From NCBI GenBank assembly GCA_944390735.1, contig CALXRL010000083.1:1-44743 (forward strand): a stretch of DNA of 44,743 bases, read 5' to 3'. Position numbers and translations under genes: made by a program. The notes beneath the pieces were generated by a model. That model was not told the origin of the DNA, did no database searches, and saw only the letters and a list, made by a program, of their open reading frames with translations. Position 1 is the first letter of the stretch; each line of letters begins with the position of its first letter. This DNA comes from an uncultured Victivallales bacterium. GTDB lineage: Bacteria; Verrucomicrobiota; Lentisphaeria; Victivallales; UBA1829. Shown here piece by piece: positions 25,525 through 33,512 of this stretch.

Positions 25525-26555
25525 GGAATCTAAAATTTGTGGAAATATTCCTTTTCTGTTTTTAAAAATCAAAATTGTGAAAAATTATTTTGTTTTCAAT
25601 GGGATTTTTCTTCTTTTTCCGTGTTGGAAGAATGCGAAATTTCCAAATGCTTGATATTCCACGTATTTGTGATGAAATAAAATCGAAAGAACCGGACGGG
25701 AAAAGGAGAAAGGGATAAGAAAATTTCCATTATTTCAGCGTTTTCCCCGCATCGGGCCGGACGTCGAACAGGATCTCCGAACCCGTGATTGTCCCTTTGT
25801 CGCGCCGCTCAGGGAGGGGACGGAGTCCCGGGAGATGGAGCGAAGAAATTGCCTCCGGAAGAGATTCGGGAAAATCGCTCCCGAAGGCATCTCTTCCGCA
25901 TGACCGCCTGCTGCACGGAGGATTCCCCGCATGATCCCCGAAAAATGAACGTTGGAAACCGGAAAACGGATGATCTTTTCCCTGGGCGAACGCAATGGGA
26001 TCGCCGCCCCGGTTTGCTCTCCCCATTTCCGCTTCGATTTTTCGGTTGTTCTTTTGCCGAGGGACCTTGACGGTGTGTCCTGTCGAGGTCATTTCTTTCC
26101 CGCGTTTCCGGCTTCGGAGGCGGATCGTTTCTGCCGGATGCTCCTTCGAGACCGGAACCGGAGGAAAGAGCCGATTTTCTCCGATCTCTCCGATCTCCTT
26201 CCGGGAAGGTCGTTCTGTTCGCGACGAGGGGAAAATCGCTCCATTGCCCTTCCATTGTCCATCGGCGGGCAGAAGGGGAACGGCAATCGGAGGCATTCGC
26301 ATTTCCTTTGGAAATCCCGCGTCGCCGCCGATGAATCGCGCTCCATTCTCCCACATCCCTCCTTTTCCGCACGACGGGGGGATTCCGCATCTCGATACCA
26401 TCCCCGTCGTTCCGCATGTCGGTTGAGTCTGCAAGCGGAGATCCCGCATGTCCGTTTCTTCCGCTCCCCTGTCCATTTCCGCAGGTCCCGGACCAAGTCT
26501 GCCCCTTTTTCCCCGAGGTTCTCCGGAGAATTCCGTCCTCTGCACGGAAAAAAAT
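25525..26555. other. long gene-free block
   Basis: About 1 kb without a convincing gene. It starts AT-rich (25525-25735) and becomes GC-rich (25740-26545). Several frames are open on both strands across the GC-rich part (for example minus 25730-26545 and plus 25952-26557), but the translations are Arg/Pro/Ser-rich, lack motifs and have no binding sites, so none is called. The block is dense in small dyads: TTCGGG-N9-CCCGAA (25865-25885), GACCTTGAC-N10-GTCGAGGTC (26062-26089, one mismatch) and ATTTCC-ttt-GGAAAT (26301-26315). The word CCGCAT recurs at least six times. Confidence 0.5.
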
Positions 26556-26562
26556 AAAAAAA

Positions 26563-26578
26563 ATTAGTTTTATCTAAT
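26563..26578. promoter_or_regulatory. candidate operator 1, ATTAG-N6-CTAAT
   Basis: ATTAG-ttttat-CTAAT, abutting the -35 element of the following operon. The arms extend to AATTAG/CTAATT. The same dyad with the same spacing recurs at 26638. Confidence 0.6.
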
Positions 26579-26605
26579 TGAAAACTTCTTTTTCTATGCT
26601 ATACT
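26578..26605 (+). promoter_or_regulatory. promoter of the DUF3793-flavodoxin-DUF2325 operon
   Basis: TTGAAA (26578-26583), 16-nt spacer, TATACT (26600-26605). The predicted start is about 26612. Confidence 0.65.
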
Positions 26606-26637
26606 GTGTGTGGAAGAAAATTTTTTTATGCTTTTAT

Positions 26638-26653
26638 ATTAGAGGAGACTAAT
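26638..26653. promoter_or_regulatory. candidate operator 2, ATTAG-N6-CTAAT
   Basis: ATTAG-aggaga-CTAAT; the six central bases are part of the ribosome binding site AGAGGAGA of the first gene. Binding here would block the leader as well. Confidence 0.6.
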
Positions 26654-26655
26654 TG

Positions 26656-27291
26656 ATGAATGGAAAGGAATTGAATCAGAACGGTATGCGGGATCTTGCG
26701 GAATATCTTCTGGTGAAGACCGCGGCCGTGATTATGGGGGTGAAGCCTGCGGTTCTGCTTCGTCTGACAAAAGGGGTGTGCCGGCGGAACGCGGAGTGGT
26801 ATGAGCACTTCCGTGCGTTTGCGGAGGAAATGCAGTCGATTCTCAAGCTGGAAGGGATGGTGCTGAAGGAGACGGAAAAAGATCTTCAGGTTCTTTTTTA
26901 TGAAAAACGGGCATTGGAACGGATGCTGCTGCGTCCGGAGAACCGGGCGTTTCTGTCGGGATTCGGGTACGGGGGATGCGGGACGGCGGAAGAGCATCTG
27001 CTGCGTCTTCGGGAGCGCTTCTCCTCTCCGGAGTTTCCGCATGAGATCGGACTCTTTCTCGGTTATCCGAAAAAGGATGTCGAGGGGTTTGTCCGGACGC
27101 CCGGCGGCGGACGAAGCGTTCCGCGCGGTCTCTGGCGGGTTTTCGGATCGGCGGGCGAGTCGATGGTGAAAATGAACTGCTTCCGATTCGCGGAAAAAAC
27201 GGCGGAACATGCGCTTCGCGAGTGCGGAAACGTGGCGCTCTGCGTGGATAAAATAAAAGGGACGGATTTGAGAATGCTTCTCTCATTCTAA
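26656..27291 (+). CDS. DUF3793 family protein
   Basis: A 211-residue protein recognised by PHEIGLFLGYPKKDVEGFV (about 137-155), the hallmark of DUF3793, and by the N-terminal pattern 'LVKTAAVIMGVKPAVLLRL'. Function is unknown. In other bacteria members are commonly found next to flavodoxin genes, as here. No signal peptide or metal motif is evident. The ATG at 26656 is preferred over a TTG one codon upstream because AGAGGAGA (26641-26648) is at 7-nt spacing. It is first in a three-gene operon and sits directly behind a promoter flanked by two identical-spacing dyads. Confidence 0.87.
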   Translation: MNGKELNQNGMRDLAEYLLVKTAAVIMGVKPAVLLRLTKGVCRRNAEWYEHFRAFAEEMQSILKLEGMVLKETEKDLQVLFYEKRALERMLLRPENRAFLSGFGYGGCGTAEEHLLRLRERFSSPEFPHEIGLFLGYPKKDVEGFVRTPGGGRSVPRGLWRVFGSAGESMVKMNCFRFAEKTAEHALRECGNVALCVDKIKGTDLRMLLSF

Positions 27292-27321
27292 CAGGAAACC
27301 GGAAAAGAAAGGAGTCTTGCA

Positions 27322-27843
27322 ATGGCGGAAATCAAAATCATTTACGGCAGTACGACGGGCAATACCGAAGCTGCGGCGGAGAAAATCGCCGCGGCGCTCG
27401 GGGGAACGGCGATTCCGGTGGCGGAAGCGGATGGAGGTTCGTTTCAGGCGGATCTTCTGATTCTGGGCAGCTCCACCTGGGGGGCCGGCGATCTTCAGGA
27501 CGACTGGATCGCGGCGGAAGCGCTTTTGGACGCGGCGGATCTGAAGGATCGGACGCTCGCTCTCTTCGGACTCGGCGACCAGGTCGGATTCGGAGACACC
27601 TTCGCCGATGCGGTCGGCATTCTCTGGCGGAAGGTCCGCTCGAAAGGGGCGCGTGTGATCGGATTCACCAGGACGGATGGCTATGAATTCCTCTCCTCCA
27701 GCGCGGCGGAGAACGGCTGTTTCGCCGGACTGATCCTCGATGACAACAATCAGAACGACTTGACCGATTCCCGGATCGCCTCCTGGTGCGATCAGCTGAA
27801 ACAGGAAGCGGGGCTGACGGATGAAAAAGTCGCGCACTCCTGA
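27322..27843 (+). CDS. flavodoxin
   Basis: A 173-residue flavodoxin, a small cytoplasmic FMN electron carrier that can replace ferredoxin. The phosphate-binding loop is GSTTGNTEAA (residues about 9-18). FMN-ring loops are visible as GSSTWGAGDLQDDW and FGLGDQVGFGDTF. The length and the segment between the last two strands fit the long-chain type. It stands 30 nt after DUF3793 with GGAG before the ATG, and its end overlaps the next gene by 23 nt, so the three are one operon. Confidence 0.92.
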   Translation: MAEIKIIYGSTTGNTEAAAEKIAAALGGTAIPVAEADGGSFQADLLILGSSTWGAGDLQDDWIAAEALLDAADLKDRTLALFGLGDQVGFGDTFADAVGILWRKVRSKGARVIGFTRTDGYEFLSSSAAENGCFAGLILDDNNQNDLTDSRIASWCDQLKQEAGLTDEKVAHS

Positions 27844-28258
27844 AAAACGCATCGGCAACACCGTCTGCTCCGTGACCGTGGATTCCCCCTGCTGCCCCGC
27901 GGGGATGCACGAAAGGTGCCGGTTGGAGAACGGCGGATGCGCCCTGGAGCATCTGCGGATCGCTCTGGTCGGCGGACTCGACCGCCTGGAAGACAAATAT
28001 CAGGAGGCCTTTGAAAAGAGCGGCGCCGAATTCCGATTCCATTCCGGCGTCAGCGGGGGCGGGAGCGCCGTTCGTCTGAAGACGCTCGCCAACTGGGCGG
28101 ATGTCGTGGTGTTTGTCACGCGCGTCAACAGTCACAATGCGCTCTCGATTGCAAAGGGGATCTGCCGGAAAAGCGGAAAGCTCTTTCTGGTGATGCACCA
28201 TGCCGGAGCGGAGCAGATCTCCTCCCGGGTGCGGGAGCGGATTCTCCGCCTGAAATAA
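27821..28258 (+). CDS. DUF2325 domain-containing protein
   Basis: A 145-residue protein. The C-terminal part is DUF2325: LRIALVGGLDRLEDKYQEAF begins the domain, and VTRVNSHNALSIAKGICRK with FLVMHHAGAEQI is the conserved core. The N-terminal ~40 residues carry five cysteines (CSVTVDSPCCPAGMHERCRL and ENGGC), which suggests a metal or redox site in addition to the domain; this is inference. The function of DUF2325 is not established. It begins inside the flavodoxin gene and is the last gene before a strong terminator. Confidence 0.82.
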   Translation: MKKSRTPEKRIGNTVCSVTVDSPCCPAGMHERCRLENGGCALEHLRIALVGGLDRLEDKYQEAFEKSGAEFRFHSGVSGGGSAVRLKTLANWADVVVFVTRVNSHNALSIAKGICRKSGKLFLVMHHAGAEQISSRVRERILRLK

Positions 28259-28285
28259 TTCCGGCTCGTTTTCCGCTTCTCCGTT

Positions 28286-28332
28286 CCGCGGGAGAGAAGG
28301 GAGGAAATCCTCTTCTTTCCCGCGGTTTTTTT
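28286..28332 (+). terminator. intrinsic terminator of the flavodoxin operon
   Basis: CCGCGGGA (28286-28293) pairs with TCCCGCGG (28318-28325), with further imperfect pairing inside (AGAA..GGAGGA/TCCTCTTCT), followed by seven T. Confidence 0.9.
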
Positions 28333-28397
28333 CCTGCGGCGGTTGTTTTTTTTCGAAGAGGCTGTACCTTACGCTATCGAAACAATCGGAAAGAACT

Positions 28398-29324
28398 ATG
28401 CTGCGCTTCAAATCGTTGAACGAATGGTGGTTTTCCGGCGCCTGCCGGAACTACGACGGGATCCTTCTGGACATCGACGGAACCCTGCTCTCCGGCGGGC
28501 GAAGGGCTCTGCCCGGGGCACTGGAGCTCGTAGCCTCCCTGCGGGAGACGGGCTTCCCGTTCGGGATTCTGACCAATGACGGGAATCACTCCCGGGAAGA
28601 GAAAAGCTCCTTTCTGAACGCGGCCGGATTTCAGTTTGAACCGGAGGACATCATCTCCTGCGCTTTGGTGCTGAAACCTCTTGCCGCGGAGCTCTCGCTT
28701 CAGGGATGCCGGGTGTTTGTCATGGGGGAGCTGGGGGCGCCGGTCAGCTATGCGGAACTGGCGGGCATGGTGCCCGTGTATGATCCGGAACAGATCGAAT
28801 CGTGCCGGGCGGTCATTGTGGGGGAGGGACATTATGACTGGTGCGTGGTGATCGAGGCGGTGGTCAATTTTCTGATGCGCCATCCGGAGCTGCCGCTGAT
28901 TGCTCCGAATCCGGACACCCACTGGCCGAACGGACATGGAGGAATCGGAATCGGAGCCGGAGCCACCAGTCGCTTCATCGCGGAGTTCCTGGCGGACCTC
29001 GGATTCCGGATCCGGCGTATGACGCTGGGAAAACCGGAACGGGCCATTTTCGATTACGCTCTCAAAAAGATGTTTCCGGGAAGAATCCCGGATCGTCGGA
29101 GAATTCTGATGGTTGGCGATTTCCTGAAATCGGATATCCGCGGCGCGAACCGGTCCGGTCTCACCAGCGCCCTGGTTCTGACCGGCGTGACCAACGAGGA
29201 GCTTCTGTCCGAGGCTTCGGGCGAGGATCTGCCGCAATTCGTCTTTCATTCCCTTGCCGCTTCGGAACACGAATCCAGCGTGATCCCCGGACGGGGAACT
29301 CCCGCTCAGACCATCCCCAGATAA
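28398..29324 (+). CDS. HAD-superfamily phosphatase, NagD-like
   Basis: A 308-residue HAD hydrolase of the NagD/PNPase-like (type IIA) group. The catalytic motif DIDGTL has nucleophile D25 and acid/base D27. ILTNDGNHSREE is motif II. Between it and the C-terminal motif III-IV (LGKPERAIFDYAL, then MVGDFLKSDIRGAN) lies the expected cap (VVIEAVVNFLMRHPELPLIAPNPD). The enzyme probably dephosphorylates a small phosphorylated metabolite; the substrate is unknown. Its 3' end overlaps the convergent methyltransferase gene by 19 nt. No specific operon partner was seen. Confidence 0.87.
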   Translation: MLRFKSLNEWWFSGACRNYDGILLDIDGTLLSGGRRALPGALELVASLRETGFPFGILTNDGNHSREEKSSFLNAAGFQFEPEDIISCALVLKPLAAELSLQGCRVFVMGELGAPVSYAELAGMVPVYDPEQIESCRAVIVGEGHYDWCVVIEAVVNFLMRHPELPLIAPNPDTHWPNGHGGIGIGAGATSRFIAEFLADLGFRIRRMTLGKPERAIFDYALKKMFPGRIPDRRRILMVGDFLKSDIRGANRSGLTSALVLTGVTNEELLSEASGEDLPQFVFHSLAASEHESSVIPGRGTPAQTIPR

Positions 29325-30067
29325 CTTCTGGTGTAACAGGCCATGACGACTTTTCCGTCGTCTCCCTCCAGCGAGTGGAAAAGCTCGGTCAGCGCCGCAA
29401 TGAATTTTTCCCGGGACTGCGATCCCGGCAGCGGGGCGTATGAAGCGGAAAGATTTCGGCCGATGAAGCCTTCCAGATCAAAGGACTGGGGATTGTCAAA
29501 GGTCATGAGTTCATATTTTCCGTCCCGGTAAAAATGCTCGAAGACCTCCGGATTCTGCGAATCCTTTCCGCCGCTGAATCCATGAAAATCCGGACAGTAG
29601 AGCTTGCAGATGCCCGCATTCTGAATGACCAGTTCGCTGTGATTGTCCCGGGTGTTCCAGACCAGATTCACTGGGGCGTCCGGTTTGAGGATCCTCCGGC
29701 ACTCTTTGCGGAAGAGCTCCGGATCGAACCAGTGAAAAGCCTGTGCCGCGACCACCAGATTCACGCTTCGGTCTTCCAGCAGCGTGTTCTCCGCCGTCCC
29801 GACATGGGAGATGAATCCGGGATAGGAGGAAAGCGTTCGCTCCGCCACTGCGCGCATGTCGTTGTTGGGCTCGACCCCGATGACGCAGGGATGCCGTTCC
29901 AGAAGCTGCTTCAGCAGAATGCCCGTTCCGGAACCGATCTCCGCAATCACGGACTCCCTGTTCAGCGGCACCGACTTGAACAGATAGTCAAGATACGCCT
30001 GCGGATACGAGGGACGGTACTTCGCATAAGTTTCCGCCTTGCCGGTGAATTTATAGATGTTGTTCAT
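29306..30067 (-). CDS. class I SAM-dependent methyltransferase
   Basis: A 253-residue methyltransferase with the Rossmann motif VIAEIGSGTGILLKQLLE and a downstream acidic strand GVEPNNDMR; DRSVNLVVAAQAFHWFD is a typical motif II. The family resembles UbiE/SAM11-type enzymes that methylate small molecules. The start ATG (30065-30067) has GGAGG 7 nt upstream; the frame extends 13 codons further but without support. It is convergent with the HAD gene and divergent from the activase, with a promoter of its own. Confidence 0.88.
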   Translation of the reverse strand: MNNIYKFTGKAETYAKYRPSYPQAYLDYLFKSVPLNRESVIAEIGSGTGILLKQLLERHPCVIGVEPNNDMRAVAERTLSSYPGFISHVGTAENTLLEDRSVNLVVAAQAFHWFDPELFRKECRRILKPDAPVNLVWNTRDNHSELVIQNAGICKLYCPDFHGFSGGKDSQNPEVFEHFYRDGKYELMTFDNPQSFDLEGFIGRNLSASYAPLPGSQSREKFIAALTELFHSLEGDDGKVVMACYTRSYLGMV

Positions 30068-30127
30068 CCTGGTGCCTCCGGGGTTCTGTTGCAGATGGTT
30101 GCTCACCGCGAAAAAAATCCTTAGGTC

Positions 30128-30156
30128 TAAATATCATGCCGCCGCGCAAAAATCAA
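30128..30156 (-). promoter_or_regulatory. promoter of the methyltransferase gene
   Basis: On the minus strand: TTGATT (30156-30151), 17-nt spacer, TATTTA (30133-30128). Confidence 0.55.
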
Positions 30157-30271
30157 GTCTTCATTTGGATTATTTTGAGGAACTTTTCAGCCGGAGGGGC
30201 TTTCCCCGGCATGTCAACGGACGGATCCGTGCGGAAGCGGAGAGTTTTTCCCCTCTTTTTTGATTTTCCGA

Positions 30272-30300
30272 TTGATTCCCCGGGGCCGGGCGAGTATATT
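30272..30300 (+). promoter_or_regulatory. promoter of the activase gene
   Basis: TTGATT (30272-30277), 17-nt GC-rich spacer, TATATT (30295-30300), about 38 nt before the ATG. Confidence 0.6.
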
Positions 30301-30338
30301 CCGGAAACTATGGTTTTCGCGGAACAGGGAGTTTGCTC

Positions 30339-31244
30339 ATGAAGACTGCGACGGTTTTTGATCTTGAAAAGTTTGCTGTTCACGACGGGCCGGGAATCCG
30401 GACCACCGTCTTTTTCAAAGGCTGTCCGCTGCACTGCCTCTGGTGTCACAATCCGGAGTCGCAGAGGCGGGAGAAGGAGATTTTCTTTTCGCCGGAAAAG
30501 TGCATCGGCTGCCACTGGTGCGTGCAGGCCTGTCCGAATCATTGCCATCAAATCGACGGGGGAATGCACCGGTTCGACCGGACAAACTGCACCCGGTGCG
30601 GAACGTGCACGGAAAAATGCTATGCGGGCGCTCTGGAACTTGTCGGCCGGGAGATGACCGCCGGGGAGGTCCTCCGGGAGGTGCTCAAGGACAAACTCTT
30701 CTATGACAACTCCTCGGGCGGAATGACCCTCTCCGGCGGGGAGCCGATGGTCCATTTCGATTTCCTCCGCGAGCTGCTGCCCGAGGCAAAACGTGCCGGT
30801 CTGCATATCTGCATGGAAACCTGCGGTTACGCTCCCTGGGAGCAGTACCGGGCTCTTCTTCCCTGTCTGGATCTCTTTTTGTATGACATCAAGGCGACCG
30901 ATCCGGAAAAACACCGGCGCTTTACCGGCGTGACCAATGAACGCATCCTGGAAAATCTGGAGAAGATCGACGAGGCGGGAGGATCCATCATCCTGCGCTG
31001 CCCTCTGATTCCCGGCGTGAACGACGATGATGAGCATCTGCTTGGCATCGCCGCGCTGGCGGAATCGCGGAAGAACGTCCGGGAGATTCATCTGGAGCCG
31101 TATCATCCGCTCGGGGTCGGAAAATGTGCGCGTCTGGGCATTCAAACTCCTCTGGAGATTCATGAATTTGCACCGGAAAGCGCCATTGAAAGGTGGCTGT
31201 CGCGGATTCAGGCCCATACCGGTGTTCCCGTCCGAAGAAGCTGA
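30339..31244 (+). CDS. glycyl-radical enzyme activating protein (radical SAM)
   Basis: A 301-residue radical SAM activase that installs the glycyl radical on a partner enzyme. The radical SAM cluster is GCPLHCLWC (C29, C33, C36). The N-terminal FDLEKFAVHDGPGIRTTVF is the PflA/HpdA-type signature. Two further ferredoxin-type sites follow (C55, C58, C61, C65 and C84, C87, C90, C94), as in choline-lyase- and HPD-type activases rather than PflA. Conserved LSGGEP and METCGYAPW are present. The start is ATG 30339 with AGGGAG upstream; a TTG two codons earlier is less likely. No glycyl-radical enzyme gene lies in the window, so the partner is unknown. Confidence 0.9.
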   Translation: MKTATVFDLEKFAVHDGPGIRTTVFFKGCPLHCLWCHNPESQRREKEIFFSPEKCIGCHWCVQACPNHCHQIDGGMHRFDRTNCTRCGTCTEKCYAGALELVGREMTAGEVLREVLKDKLFYDNSSGGMTLSGGEPMVHFDFLRELLPEAKRAGLHICMETCGYAPWEQYRALLPCLDLFLYDIKATDPEKHRRFTGVTNERILENLEKIDEAGGSIILRCPLIPGVNDDDEHLLGIAALAESRKNVREIHLEPYHPLGVGKCARLGIQTPLEIHEFAPESAIERWLSRIQAHTGVPVRRS

Positions 31245-31298
31245 ATGCCGCATTTTGGGGAGAGAAGGATTCTCCTCCGGTCCGAAAGAATCGTCCGC

Positions 31299-32234
31299 TC
31301 AGCGTTTTTTTCCGAGGGCGGCGGCGATCCGTTCCAGAAGAAGCTCCATCGGCTGGGGCATGGGGAGAATCACGGCTTCCTTATGCTGGCCCCGGAACCA
31401 GGTCAGCTGACGGCGCGCGAACTGCCAGGTGGCGGTGACGATGCGCTCCTCCAGCTCGCCGCGGGAGAAGTTTCCCCGCAGATATTCCCCGATCAGCGGA
31501 TAGCCGAGCGCCTGCCATGCGGTCGGTGCGGAAAACAGCCCCTGTCCGGCAAGACGTTCCGTCTCTTCGATCCAGCCGCTGTTCAGCATGGAACGGCAGC
31601 GTTCGCGGATGCGGCGTTTCAGTTCGTCTCTCTCCCACAGCAGAACAAATGAAACCGCATCGGGGCGCGGGCCGGCGCTTCTCCAGCTCTGCTGAAGCGA
31701 GGTGAAGGACTTTCCCGTCAGCAGAAACACTTCGTAGGCGCGGAGGAGTCGCCGCCGGTGCGAATGCCATTTTGCGAAATCGTCGGGTATTTTTTCGCGC
31801 GCGATGGTTTTCAGAATTTCGAAACCGGCATCGTTGTCGAACTGCTGGTTGATGCGGTTCCGGAGCGTTTCGTCGGCCGGCATGTTGTCGAGTCCGTAGA
31901 GGAGGGCGCGCAGATAGAGTCCGGTTCCGCCGGCGGGAATGGGAAGACGGTCGCGCGAACGGATCTCCGCAATCAGGCGTTCGGCCCGCTCGCGGAATGT
32001 GAACAGATCGGCGCGTTCTCCGATGTCGAGAATGTCGATGAGGTGATGGGGAATTTCCTTCTGTTCCGCCGCGGTCGGTTTTGCCGTTCCGATGTCGAGT
32101 CCCCGGTACACCTGCATGGAATCGAAGGAGAGGATCTCTCCGCGATATCTGCGGGCAAGTTCCATCGCCAGAGCCGATTTTCCCGATGCGGTCGGCCCCA
32201 TGATGACGGGAAAGGGCGGAACCGGATCGGTCAT
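31299..32234 (-). CDS. miaA: tRNA dimethylallyltransferase
   Basis: A 311-residue MiaA, which adds dimethylallyl to A37 of tRNAs. The P-loop is GPTASGKS (13-20), followed by DSMQVYRGLDIGTAKP, GGTGLYLRALLYG and the C-terminal WFRGQ. The length fits the family. The ATG at 32232-32234 overlaps the lspA stop by 4 nt (ATGA), so translation is coupled. The frame is open far upstream, antisense to and through lspA, but the ATGA overlap decides the start. It is third in the traR/dksA-lspA-miaA cluster. Confidence 0.93.
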   Translation of the reverse strand: MTDPVPPFPVIMGPTASGKSALAMELARRYRGEILSFDSMQVYRGLDIGTAKPTAAEQKEIPHHLIDILDIGERADLFTFRERAERLIAEIRSRDRLPIPAGGTGLYLRALLYGLDNMPADETLRNRINQQFDNDAGFEILKTIAREKIPDDFAKWHSHRRRLLRAYEVFLLTGKSFTSLQQSWRSAGPRPDAVSFVLLWERDELKRRIRERCRSMLNSGWIEETERLAGQGLFSAPTAWQALGYPLIGEYLRGNFSRGELEERIVTATWQFARRQLTWFRGQHKEAVILPMPQPMELLLERIAAALGKKR

Positions 32235-32770
32235 GACGCGGGCTGCGCCGGTTTCTGCGCCGGTTCGGAAGATTTCTTTTCCGGCCGGACCACCGTGGAA
32301 ATCACGAAGATTGCCACTCCGCAGGTGATGCAGGAGTCCGCCACATTGAAGGAGGGCCAGTAGAAGCGCCCGACATGGAACTGGAGGAAATCCACAACCT
32401 CTCCCCGGAAGATCCGGTCGGTGCAGTTTCCGACGATTCCGGAAGCGATCAGCAGAAGTCCGTAGATTCGTTCCGGATAGTTTTCCGAAAGTTTTTTCAG
32501 AAAGAAAATAATTCCCGCGAGCGCCGCAATCGAGATCAGCAGCAGGAGCCATCCTTTTCCGGCGAGCATTCCCCACGCGGCCCCGGGATTGGTGATGTGA
32601 GTGATGTTGAAGAACTCCGGAATGACGATCTGCACGGAATGATAGGGAACATTCCGGACAATGCACTCTTTGGTAAGCTGGTCGATCAGATAGAAGACGA
32701 CCGCCACCGCTGCGGCATAGGCCGTCGTGCGGTTTGTCTTGTCCCGGCAGAGATTTTTCAGGTCAACCAA
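32231..32770 (-). CDS. lspA: lipoprotein signal peptidase II
   Basis: A 179-residue inner-membrane aspartyl protease with four hydrophobic segments that cleaves prolipoprotein signal peptides. The two catalytic aspartates lie in GNCTDRIFRG and FNVADSCI. NPGAAWGM is the conserved N-terminal motif. The start is probably a TTG (32768-32770); no ATG or GTG nearby would keep the first membrane segment. It lies 21 nt after the traR/dksA gene and overlaps miaA by 4 nt. The C-terminal tail is Pro/Ala-rich (SSEPAQKPAQPAS). Confidence 0.92.
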   Translation of the reverse strand: MVDLKNLCRDKTNRTTAYAAAVAVVFYLIDQLTKECIVRNVPYHSVQIVIPEFFNITHITNPGAAWGMLAGKGWLLLLISIAALAGIIFFLKKLSENYPERIYGLLLIASGIVGNCTDRIFRGEVVDFLQFHVGRFYWPSFNVADSCITCGVAIFVISTVVRPEKKSSEPAQKPAQPAS

Positions 32771-32791
32771 TTTTCCGGAGCTTTCGCGACG

Positions 32792-33226
32792 TTATCTGCT
32801 TCTGCGGCCGGGATCCTCCATGGATTCCCGCTTTTCCTTGCACCTGGTGCAGTATCTGGCGTACGGTTTCGCCGCGAGTCTGGCTTCCGCGATGAGGTCG
32901 CCGCAGTCGAGACAGATTCCGTATTCGTCGTCGTGAATGCGCTGAAGGGCCTCTTCGATCATTTCCACGACGTCGACTTCGGAAGACATGAGTCCGAGTT
33001 CAAGATCGTGTCTGGAGTTGTCGCTTCCCAGATCGGCCATATGAGTTGCCATTCCCGCGCGTTCCCCTGCGGAGTCCTTTTGAGAGGTCAAGGCTTCGTC
33101 CGCATGGAATTTGACCTGGGTCATGAATTCGTTTCTGGCTTTCATGAGCAGATCATAGTAAAACTGCTTTTTGGCTTTCGGCAGTTTGTTTTTCAGAACT
33201 TTTTTTGTTTTCTTTTCTTCTTTCAT
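32792..33226 (-). CDS. TraR/DksA-family zinc finger protein
   Basis: A 144-residue protein with a coiled-coil N-terminus (about 20-95) and a C-terminal zinc finger, CLDCGD...YCTRCK (Cys 105, 108, 126, 129). This is the layout of DksA/TraR transcription factors that bind RNA polymerase's secondary channel. The highly basic first 20 residues (KKTKKVLKNKLPKAKKQ) are longer than usual. The start ATG 33226 has AGGGAG 7 nt before it. It is the first gene of a cluster with lspA and miaA; the same order is common in Planctomycetes-Verrucomicrobia-related genomes. Confidence 0.9.
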   Translation of the reverse strand: MKEEKKTKKVLKNKLPKAKKQFYYDLLMKARNEFMTQVKFHADEALTSQKDSAGERAGMATHMADLGSDNSRHDLELGLMSSEVDVVEMIEEALQRIHDDEYGICLDCGDLIAEARLAAKPYARYCTRCKEKRESMEDPGRRSR

Positions 33227-33277
33227 CGTCGTGCTCCCTGATTCCTGACGCTCCCGGGCCCGATGGGGCGTTCCGGG

Positions 33278-33302
33278 CTGCAGCGGCAAGAGGACGCTGC
33301 AG
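33278..33302 (-). promoter_or_regulatory. hairpin in the traR/dksA leader
   Basis: CTGCAGCG-N9-CGCTGCAG, a perfect 8-bp stem about 50 nt upstream of the start codon, inside the leader predicted from the promoter at 33360-33387. No T-run follows. Confidence 0.45.
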
Positions 33303-33359
33303 TTCTTCCGTCAGCGCCGGTCGATTCAAAGTGCGGAACACCGATACGCTGATCGTCTA

Positions 33360-33387
33360 AAAATAACACGCAATTACAAATTTTCAA
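33360..33387 (-). promoter_or_regulatory. promoter of the traR/dksA-lspA-miaA cluster
   Basis: On the minus strand: TTGAAA (33387-33382), 16-nt spacer, TATTTT (33365-33360), giving a leader of about 125 nt. Confidence 0.5.
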
Positions 33388-33431
33388 GGGAAAAATGAGA
33401 ATCATTCCCCGGTTTTTTTCATGGAAACGGA

Positions 33432-33459
33432 TTGCAATCTTCCGCATCTGAATTATTGT
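33432..33459 (+). promoter_or_regulatory. promoter of the LysM gene
   Basis: TTGCAA (33432-33437), 16-nt spacer, TATTGT (33454-33459). The leader is about 48 nt. Confidence 0.5.
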
Positions 33460-33512
33460 ATCAGGAGAAAATCCGCCTGGAGCATTCATCAATACGACGA
33501 GGAGTTCAAGCT

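Noticed and set aside
25730..26557. Overlapping open frames on both strands in the gene-free block
   Set aside because: Mutually overlapping in several frames, Arg/Pro/Ser-rich, no start signals, no domain. None is more credible than the others.
31245..31298. Bidirectional terminator between the activase and miaA
   Set aside because: GGAGA-GAAGGATT-TCTCC-like pairing is short and no T-run follows on either strand.
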